In this document: piece by piece, positions 15,942 through 22,042 of the stretch | How positions within the stretch are numbered: the stretch's first letter is position 1 | Layout of the letters: each line of letters starts with the position of its first letter | Source: SKZT01 sp964478625 | GTDB taxonomy: Bacteria > Desulfobacterota > Desulfobacteria > Desulfobacterales > SKZT01 | NCBI GenBank assembly: GCA_964478625.1 | Contig: CAYZJH010000061.1 | Coordinates: 1-22,042, forward strand | Direction: 5' to 3' | DNA: 22,042 nt | Program-made: the position numbers and the translations under genes | The notes under the pieces: model-generated | What the model saw: only the letters and a program-made list of their open reading frames with translations | What the model was told of the DNA's origin: nothing | Databases searched by the model: none

Positions 15942-16184
15942 TTACTCGTCCGAACCGGAATCTTCCGTTTTGAAAAAGTTTTCATAGATCTTTTTAGACC
16001 CTCCTCCGATTAAAATAATGGCCATGACATAAAAACAAAAGCGGATAAAAGGCAGGATGGAGGAGAAGATTTCAATTTTCTGTATATCCGGCCATACCTG
16101 CGGAAGCCGGTAAAAAACACCGAATCCCATCAGTATCAGGGCGATTCCCCAAATTAATTGAAAGGTTTTATTTTCTTTTTTCAT
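15942..16184 (-). CDS. Small two-helix membrane protein, unknown function
   Basis: The 80-residue protein has two predicted transmembrane helices (about 9-25 and 46-62). The N-terminus (MKKENKTF) and loops are basic and the tail is acidic (KTEDSGSDE). I do not recognise a family. The frame fills the space between the M48 gene, with which it is convergent across 19 bp, and recN, 109 bp upstream on the same strand. Clean hydrophobic periodicity and a sensible start favour a real gene. The ribosome site is poor (GTGAAAAAATT before ATG). Confidence 0.62.
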   Translation of the reverse strand: MKKENKTFQLIWGIALILMGFGVFYRLPQVWPDIQKIEIFSSILPFIRFCFYVMAIILIGGGSKKIYENFFKTEDSGSDE

Positions 16185-16293
16185 AATTTTTTCACTTACT
16201 CAATCAAGCTGTTCCACTTTAGTAGGGAATTTCTAATAACGAAATATTACCCTATGGAAAAGTTGAAGTCAAACAGTTTGTACTTTTGAAACC

Positions 16294-18012
16294 TCATAGA
16301 TCTGAATTACTTTTGGATTTTTTGAGAAGCTCTGCAGCATGGTCCAAGGTGGCCTGAGTTATTTCCACGCCGCCCAGCATTCTCGCAAGTTCAATAACGC
16401 GCTCATTTTCAGGAATAGGTTCTATGGTGGTGCGTGTTCGTCCCTCCTTCACCTCTTTGGAAATTCGAAAATGATGTTCTCCAAATTTTGCTATTTGCGG
16501 AAGGTGAGTAATACAGATGATCTGGTGGCTTTTGGAAAGGGTGAGAAGTTTTCTGCCGACCATTTCAGCGACATCTCCTCCAATTCCGGCATCCACTTCA
16601 TCAAAAACAATCGTTTCTACTGAATCGTTTTTCGCAAGAATCACTTTTAAAGCCAATACGATTCTGGAAAGTTCACCACCCGAAGCAATATTGACAAGAG
16701 GTTTAAGATCTTCTCCCACATTGGGCGCGATCATAAATTCAATCCGATCCAAACCATTTTCCGATATACCGATATTGTTGACACAAAGGTAACCGGATTG
16801 AGGATTTTCAATGATCGGCTGAGAGATGAAAACCATAAACCGGGTGCCGGACATTTTTAAATCGGCCAGTTCCGATTCCATTTTTTCAGAAAGTTTTTGA
16901 GAGGCCTTTTTTCTTTCTTCCGAAAGTGAGAGAGCTTCAGAGATAATTTTTTGATTCAGGCCATCAAGTTCTTCCTTCAGATTCTCAATAATTTCGGAAA
17001 GATTTTCCATGGTTGAAATTTCTTTTTCAATGGTATTCAGATGAGAAATCACCGACTCAATGGAACCTCCATACTTTCGTTTCAGTTTCCTGATTATTTC
17101 CAGGCGCGCCTCAACCTGTTCCAGTCGCCGTTCATCCATCTCAATGGTTTCCATGTAAGACTTCAATTCATGGCAGATGTCTTCAATCTGAAAAGCGGCA
17201 TCGGTCAAACCCTGGGTTTTTGAAGCCAGGTTCGGATCAATTTCCGATATTTTCTGCAGATCTTTGGAGATTTCAACCAAAGATTCCACCACAGCGCCAT
17301 TCATGCCATAAAGTGAGTCATGGCTTCTGAGAATGGTCTGTAAAATGAATTCAGCATTTTTAAGTCGCAATAGCTCTTTTTCTAAAACATCATCTTCGCC
17401 GGGGTTGATTGCGGCATCAAGAATCTCTTTTTTCTGGAATTTCAAAAACTCCAAATGTTCAACCTGATGATTTTGCTGTGTGGTGAGCTTTTTTAATTTT
17501 ATGATCAAAGGAATTATTTTGTGGAAAAGTTGGCTGACTTTCTGACGTTTTGGGACCAGTCCTGCGAACTGGTCAAGAATCTGCAAATGGAGATCTTCTT
17601 TAAGAAGTCCCTGGTGTTCATGTTGTCCTGATATACTTGCCAGATTTTCAGCGATTTCCGAGAGAACCTGCATCGTGGACAAGCGGTTATTGATATATAT
17701 TTTATGCCGGTCGCTGTTGGAAATGATTCTTCTGACTATCAGTCCTTCGGATGGGTCAAAACCCTGTTCAGACATCATTTTTGCAGCATCACTTTCCGGC
17801 TTGACTTCGAAAAAAGCTTCCAGTTCAGCTGATTCGAACCCGGTACGGATCAACTTGGCATTGGCTCTTGAACCTAACAACAGATTCATAGCGTTGACGA
17901 TGATCGATTTTCCGGCCCCGGTTTCACCGCTCAGGATCGTGAGTTTGTCTGAAAACGTTATCCGAAGGTCATCAATAATGGCAAAATTTCGAATGGAAAG
18001 TTCGGTAAGCAT
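16294..18012 (-). CDS. recN: DNA repair protein RecN
   Basis: The 572-residue SMC-like ATPase acts in double-strand-break repair. Walker A GETGAGKS is at 29-36. A long central coiled coil (about 150-390) is followed by the ABC signature ASGGELSRIVLALK near 443 and Walker B VFDEVDAGIGG (469-479). The opening MLTELSIRNFAIIDDL and the C-terminal ITHLPQIA segment are typical. Length is close to the E. coli protein (553 aa). It is divergently transcribed from the PLP decarboxylase across 168 bp. I saw no E. coli-type LexA box upstream; a different SOS motif cannot be excluded. Confidence 0.97.
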   Translation of the reverse strand: MLTELSIRNFAIIDDLRITFSDKLTILSGETGAGKSIIVNAMNLLLGSRANAKLIRTGFESAELEAFFEVKPESDAAKMMSEQGFDPSEGLIVRRIISNSDRHKIYINNRLSTMQVLSEIAENLASISGQHEHQGLLKEDLHLQILDQFAGLVPKRQKVSQLFHKIIPLIIKLKKLTTQQNHQVEHLEFLKFQKKEILDAAINPGEDDVLEKELLRLKNAEFILQTILRSHDSLYGMNGAVVESLVEISKDLQKISEIDPNLASKTQGLTDAAFQIEDICHELKSYMETIEMDERRLEQVEARLEIIRKLKRKYGGSIESVISHLNTIEKEISTMENLSEIIENLKEELDGLNQKIISEALSLSEERKKASQKLSEKMESELADLKMSGTRFMVFISQPIIENPQSGYLCVNNIGISENGLDRIEFMIAPNVGEDLKPLVNIASGGELSRIVLALKVILAKNDSVETIVFDEVDAGIGGDVAEMVGRKLLTLSKSHQIICITHLPQIAKFGEHHFRISKEVKEGRTRTTIEPIPENERVIELARMLGGVEITQATLDHAAELLKKSKSNSDL

Positions 18013-18075
18013 TTCATCGGAATTATTATTTTATTGTTTTTAAAAATTTTTCCATATATTTCACAGCCAATTATT

Positions 18076-18116
18076 TTTGTAAAGTTTCAATTCCATGAGA
18101 AAATTGGGTTTACAAA
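18076..18116. promoter_or_regulatory. Nested inverted repeat between recN and the decarboxylase
   Basis: TTTGTAAA (18076-18083) and TTTACAAA (18109-18116) are perfect 8-bp inverted copies. Inside them CAATT (18088-18092) and AATTG (18102-18106) form a second pair around the same centre (within a base). The position in a divergent promoter region suits an operator. It could also be chance in AT-rich DNA. Confidence 0.4.
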
Positions 18117-18180
18117 CATTCTGGAAAATTAAAAGAACCCATTTTTAATGTTTTTTTCAATAGGATACAGGAAAACGATT

Positions 18181-19821
18181 ATGGAAAAAGACACTTCATC
18201 GAGCCCCAAAATACTCGTGGCAGACTGGCAAGCTCTGATGCGCACATTCATCCGTCCTGAAGATGATGCCTCCAGAAACAAATTGTTAAAGTATATGGAG
18301 CAGATCCTTTTTGGACTTCATGAGTTTTTAAAAAACAATGTCGGATTTACGGAGGAACAGCCTCTGAAAGTTCTGGGTCAACGGTTTACCGATACCCGCC
18401 TGAATGAAAATCCCGAAAAAAAACTGGCTGACGTGATCACCGATCTGATTGAAGAAATTGCACCTTACGCAGTCAATGTGGCTTCACCGTATTTTGTCGG
18501 TCATATGACATCGGCCATTCCTTTTTTCATGGTACACCTGAAAACAATCGTTGCTGCTCTTAATCAGAACGTGGTTAAATTAGAAACATCCAAAATAGTT
18601 TCGGTTGTTGAAAAGCAGTTGCAGGCAAAAATTCACAGGCTCATTTTCCAAAAAGACGAAAGTTTTTACAGTCACCATGTCCAAAATGCCGAAACCACAC
18701 TGGGTTCATTCATCGAGGACGGTACTCTGGCCAACATTACCGCCCTTTGGACAGCAAGAAATAAACTGCTATCTCCCAAAATGGGATTTGGAGGGGTTGA
18801 AACTGAGGGTATCTATGCCGCTTATAGAGCTTATGATATTGATCGTCTTGTGGTCCTGGTCTCCGCACTTCATCATTATTCAATAAAAAAAGCCTGTGGT
18901 GTATTGGGTATCGGCAATGAAAACGTGCTGTCTGTGGATGTAGATGACAACAACCGTATCGATATGGATCTCCTAAAGGGCCTCCTTGACCAACTCCACC
19001 AAAGCAATGGAACCAAAATATTAGCCGTTATTGGCATTGCCGGGGCAACGGAGACCGGGACGGTTGATCCTTTGCGACAAATGGCGTCTCTCTGTTCCCA
19101 TTATGGTGTCCACTTTCATGTGGATGCCGCCTGGGGCGGACCTACCCTGATGTCATCCAAATACCGGCATATCCTCGATGGCATCGAACTTGCCGATTCT
19201 GTTACAATTGATGGGCATAAACAATTTTATATGCCCATGACATGCGGTATGGTTTATTTCCGTGATCCACAACATATGGATTCTGTTCGATACCACAGCA
19301 ACTATGTTATTCGCCCCGGATCTGCAGACTTAGGAATAAAATCCCTGGCCGGCTCACGGGAAGCCGTATCTCTTGTTTTAGACAGCGCATTAAAAATCAT
19401 GGGCACCAAAGGATATGCCCTGCTTATTGAACACGGCATTGAAACTGCCCATGAATTTGCCAAAGAGATTTGTTCCAGAGAACTTTTTCAGTTGGTAACT
19501 CCACCGGAGTTAAATATCCTTACCTACCGGATTTGTCCTGCATCAGTGGCTGAAAAGCTGGCCCGGGTAAGCTTTGAAGAACGTCATGAAATCAATGAGC
19601 AGCTAAACCACATCAATATGACCGTGCAACGTCTGCAACGGGAAGCCGGCAAAAGCTTTGTGTCAAGAACTACATTGACCAAAGGAAGAAGAGACGGTGA
19701 AAAAATAATCGTTTTCAGATCCGTAATTATGAATCCGATGACAACCATAGAGATCCTTCGTCAAATCTTGGACGAACAGGAGAAAATCTTTTTCTCATCT
19801 TTCCAACACCCTAATATTTAG
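18181..19821 (+). CDS. panP: PLP-dependent decarboxylase, PanP-like (aspartate 1-decarboxylase type)
   Basis: The 546-residue protein is a group II PLP-dependent amino-acid decarboxylase. The PLP lysine is K347 in TIDGHKQFYMP and the pyridine-binding aspartate is D315 in HVDAAWGGP. The N-terminal YFVGHMTSAIPFFM segment and overall length fit the PanP family, a PLP enzyme shown in Vibrio-type bacteria to make beta-alanine for pantothenate in place of pyruvoyl PanD. Glutamate/tyrosine decarboxylase-like activity is the alternative, so the symbol is moderately sure. I place the start at 18181, where AGGA lies 8 bp upstream; an ATG 11 codons earlier lacks a good site. It faces recN upstream and converges on iorB downstream across a terminator. 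Confidence 0.8.
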   Translation: MEKDTSSSPKILVADWQALMRTFIRPEDDASRNKLLKYMEQILFGLHEFLKNNVGFTEEQPLKVLGQRFTDTRLNENPEKKLADVITDLIEEIAPYAVNVASPYFVGHMTSAIPFFMVHLKTIVAALNQNVVKLETSKIVSVVEKQLQAKIHRLIFQKDESFYSHHVQNAETTLGSFIEDGTLANITALWTARNKLLSPKMGFGGVETEGIYAAYRAYDIDRLVVLVSALHHYSIKKACGVLGIGNENVLSVDVDDNNRIDMDLLKGLLDQLHQSNGTKILAVIGIAGATETGTVDPLRQMASLCSHYGVHFHVDAAWGGPTLMSSKYRHILDGIELADSVTIDGHKQFYMPMTCGMVYFRDPQHMDSVRYHSNYVIRPGSADLGIKSLAGSREAVSLVLDSALKIMGTKGYALLIEHGIETAHEFAKEICSRELFQLVTPPELNILTYRICPASVAEKLARVSFEERHEINEQLNHINMTVQRLQREAGKSFVSRTTLTKGRRDGEKIIVFRSVIMNPMTTIEILRQILDEQEKIFFSSFQHPNI

Positions 19822-19822
19822 A

Positions 19823-19895
19823 GGCTGAATGAAAACTCCCCTCCCGCTGGGAGAAGAAATAAAGAACTTTTCGTTCAGCCACTCTTTAATTTTTT
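19823..19895. terminator. Bidirectional terminator between panP and iorB
   Basis: A 13-bp inverted repeat, GGCTGAATGAAAA (19823-19835) and TTTTCGTTCAGCC (19868-19880), pairs fully if one T-G wobble is counted. It encloses an inner hairpin CTCCC-gct-GGGAG (19841-19853). On the plus strand it is followed by TTTAATTTTTTT. It starts one base after the panP stop codon. The T run reaches into the iorB 3' end. Confidence 0.8.
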
Positions 19896-20479
19896 TGCGC
19901 GGTCTGAAACCCCAGATCAAATGCTTTAAGGTTTATTTCGATAAAATTCGCCTTAATACGGGTTTTGATGGCCTCTTTAACGTGCTCCATGGTAACCGGA
20001 AGAATTGCTGTCTGAATCAGGGCACCCAACAAAACCATGTTGACCGCCAAAACATTTCCGGCTTCCCTGGCTAAAGCAACGGCGTCAACAGCGATAAGCT
20101 TTTTTGTTTTTCTGCGGATCATGGACTGGACCTGATCTATCTCCGGATATTTTCCTTTTCCTATGGCCACTGTAAATGGAGGAAGGGGAGCCAGATTGGT
20201 GATGACCACCGTGTCGGCATTGCATTTATTCATGGCCCTCAGGGTTTCGGCAGGCTCAAAACCCAGAAGAATGTCTGCTTCGCCATCTGAAATGATCGTA
20301 CTCCTCGCATTTCCGAAAACAATGGCCGACTCCACAACACCACCTCGCTGAGCCATACCGTGAATTTCACTCATGCGGACCGGAATGTTCGCTAAAAGAG
20401 CTGCTTCGCCCAACACTCTGGAAGCCAACAAGTTTCCCTGACCACCAACCGCAACTATAATCAATCTGGTAACATTCAT
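19886..20479 (-). CDS. iorB: Indolepyruvate ferredoxin oxidoreductase, beta subunit
   Basis: The 197-residue protein is the gamma/beta-type subunit of a 2-oxoacid:ferredoxin oxidoreductase. Signs are the glycine-rich VGGQGNLLASRVLGEAA (11-27), the MSEIHGMAQRGG motif (37-48) and the characteristic ADILLGFEPAETLRA stretch. With IorA it decarboxylates aryl pyruvates (indolepyruvate, phenylpyruvate) to aryl-acetyl-CoA and reduces ferredoxin, part of anaerobic amino-acid breakdown. It starts 39 bp after the iorA stop on the same strand, so the pair forms one operon. Length is normal. Confidence 0.95.
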   Translation of the reverse strand: MNVTRLIIVAVGGQGNLLASRVLGEAALLANIPVRMSEIHGMAQRGGVVESAIVFGNARSTIISDGEADILLGFEPAETLRAMNKCNADTVVITNLAPLPPFTVAIGKGKYPEIDQVQSMIRRKTKKLIAVDAVALAREAGNVLAVNMVLLGALIQTAILPVTMEHVKEAIKTRIKANFIEINLKAFDLGFQTAQKN

Positions 20480-20518
20480 TGTTTCATATCCATTTTCGCC
20501 GAGTTAAGGCAGGTTAAA

Positions 20519-22042
20519 TTAACTGGTTTTCGTTTTTTCTTTCAAAGGCATAATCGCATGCTCAGGGCAAATTTGCGCACAAAGAGTACATCCTACGCAC
20601 GTATTGGCATCTATTTTAACCTTATCATTCTCGATATAAAAGGCCGGGCATGCCAGCTCATTGATGCAATCCCGGTGATTTTTGCACTGATCACTTACAT
20701 AAAAGGGTTTGCCCATGGGTTTTCTAAGAGATTTTGCATACAAAGGACAAATTTCCTGGGCGATCACCACCGAAACACCTTCAAAATCAATGGCTTTTCG
20801 AACAGCTTCAATGCTCTTTTTGATCCGGAACGGCCGGATTATTTCCACATGGCATACCCCAACAGCGCGAACGATACTTTCAATTGATACCCGACCGTAA
20901 CCACTGCATTTTAGCTGATCCATGTCCACCCCCGGGTGGGGTTGATGGCCGGTCATGGCTGTGGTGCCATTGTCCAGAATAACGAGAGTGAAATTGTGAT
21001 TGTTAAAAACAGCATTGATCAGCGGCGGTATTCCAGAATGAAAAAATGTGGAATCACCAATAAAAGAGATGACTTTTTTGTTGGTTGTTTTTGAAAATCC
21101 GCAGGAGGTGCCTACCGAAGACCCCATGCAAATTAAAAAATCCGCCATGGAAAGCGGAGGAAGCAATCCTAAAGTATAGCATCCGATATCGGTGGGATAA
21201 ATAGTGGCTTTATCTTCTGCGGCTTTTTTGACCACATAATAGGTAGCCCGATGAGAACATCCTGCACAAAGATTGGGTGGACGCTGAGCAATTTCGGGAA
21301 GATCCGAGAGATCTACCGGTGTTGTTTGGGTATAAGGAATTTTGAAATATCCGGCGATATTTTTCCTTACCATTCCCGGATTGAATTCATAAAGGCGGGA
21401 AAAGAGTTGTTCGGACTTTCCCATGATCGGTATGGTCACGCCGGTTTCCTGGGCGATTGCCTTGATATTTTCTTCCATATAGGGTTCACCCTCCTCGACA
21501 ATCAGCACCTGGGAACATCCTTTGAGAAAATCCGTAATCAAGCCATTAGGCATGGGATGTGAAAAACCGAGTCTTAACAGCCTGACTCGATCTTTTAAAT
21601 TCAAGTCCCTGACAGCATCATGGGCATAATTGTAGCTGACCCCGTTTGCAATGATACCCCAGGAACCGCCATTTCCCTCAATAAAATTGTACGCATTTGA
21701 CTCGGCTATTTTACGTGCTTCGGCCATTTTTTTTAAAAGCTTCTGATGAAGATTTCTTGATACTGCGGGGACCGTGACATAGTTAAAAGGATCTTTGGGA
21801 AAATCACCCTGGGTGACCGGAGGTCTGATTTCTCCCAAGGTTACGATTTCATTGGAATGGTTAATCCGTGTAGTGGTTCTAAAAAGAACCGGTTCTGATA
21901 ATTTTTCGGACAACTCAAACGCGTAGGCGACCATTTCTTTGGCCTCGGCAACGGATGAAGGCTCCAGCATGGGAAGTCCGGAAAGTTTGGCGTAATATCG
22001 ATTATCCTGTTCATTCTGGCTGGAAAACATGAAAGGATCATC
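20519..22042 (-). CDS. iorA: Indolepyruvate ferredoxin oxidoreductase, alpha subunit (N-terminus beyond window)
   Basis: The frame is open to the right edge, so the first ~100 residues are missing and about 507 codons are present. Near the edge SSQNEQDNRYYA marks the pyrimidine-binding POR domain. CAGCSHR follows, then the TPP-binding GDSTFFHSGIPPLINA...NNHN block. A C-terminal ferredoxin module has one complete 4Fe-4S motif CVGCTLCAQICPE. Ahead of it is an atypical set with only three cysteines (CKNHRDCINELACP, spacing C-x5-C-x5-C). The enzyme oxidatively decarboxylates aryl pyruvates to acyl-CoA with ferredoxin. iorB follows after 39 bp. Confidence 0.96.
   Translation of the reverse strand, partial: DDPFMFSSQNEQDNRYYAKLSGLPMLEPSSVAEAKEMVAYAFELSEKLSEPVLFRTTTRINHSNEIVTLGEIRPPVTQGDFPKDPFNYVTVPAVSRNLHQKLLKKMAEARKIAESNAYNFIEGNGGSWGIIANGVSYNYAHDAVRDLNLKDRVRLLRLGFSHPMPNGLITDFLKGCSQVLIVEEGEPYMEENIKAIAQETGVTIPIMGKSEQLFSRLYEFNPGMVRKNIAGYFKIPYTQTTPVDLSDLPEIAQRPPNLCAGCSHRATYYVVKKAAEDKATIYPTDIGCYTLGLLPPLSMADFLICMGSSVGTSCGFSKTTNKKVISFIGDSTFFHSGIPPLINAVFNNHNFTLVILDNGTTAMTGHQPHPGVDMDQLKCSGYGRVSIESIVRAVGVCHVEIIRPFRIKKSIEAVRKAIDFEGVSVVIAQEICPLYAKSLRKPMGKPFYVSDQCKNHRDCINELACPAFYIENDKVKIDANTCVGCTLCAQICPEHAIMPLKEKTKTS

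Noticed and set aside
15929..15949. ACGAG/CTCGT inverted repeat between the M48 and small membrane protein genes as a terminator
   Set aside because: The stem has only five pairs, lies partly in coding sequence and is not followed by a T run.
1..22042. tRNA, rRNA, CRISPR array, insertion sequence or phage genes
   Set aside because: I saw no cloverleaf, no regularly spaced repeats with spacers, no transposase or integrase motifs and no terminal inverted repeats.

Overview
The window looks like a chromosomal segment from a Desulfobacterales-type (deltaproteobacterial, Desulfobacterota) anaerobe. The reasons are the AT-rich coding style, an XrtA/PEP-CTERM exopolysaccharide cluster, an indolepyruvate ferredoxin oxidoreductase pair, a QueH-type epoxyqueuosine reductase and a tandem cNMP/CBS/DUF294 protein. 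The taxonomic call is inferred from gene content and was not computed.

Left third, 1-7364, all on the minus strand: an exosortase-A (PEP-CTERM) associated polysaccharide assembly cluster. In transcription order it encodes a WecA/MraY-like membrane sugar-phosphate transferase with an extra C-terminal receiver-like domain, a small membrane-anchored degenerate receiver that overlaps it by 14 bp, a likely terminator, and then an export protein, an outer-membrane barrel, a Wzz-like chain-length protein, a tyrosine-kinase-like ATPase and an ExeA-like AAA ATPase that runs off the left edge. Together these would start a polysaccharide on lipid carrier, control its length and export it. Exosortase and the remaining genes would be expected beyond the left edge.

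Middle: a 905-bp AT-rich gap without a convincing gene (7365-8269) holds a 20-bp A-rich tandem repeat, a hairpin and a candidate promoter for the cluster. Next come a CheY-like response regulator, a 777-residue protein with two cyclic-nucleotide-binding domains, a CBS pair and a DUF294 nucleotidyltransferase, and an inositol-monophosphatase-like protein that lacks several usual metal ligands. All three are on the minus strand.

Right of this, 12199-15922 on the plus strand is a compact housekeeping run: maf, yggS (PLP-binding), queH and an M48 membrane protease with C-terminal TPR repeats. The first three genes overlap and the fourth follows after 25 bp. A small two-helix membrane protein and recN lie on the minus strand. 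recN is divergent from a PLP-dependent decarboxylase resembling PanP. The right edge holds iorB and most of iorA on the minus strand, convergent with panP across a strong bidirectional terminator.

The most unusual feature is the pair of neighbouring receiver-like domains, one fused to the priming glycosyltransferase and one tethered to the membrane. Each has lost a different part of the canonical phospho-acceptor pocket.
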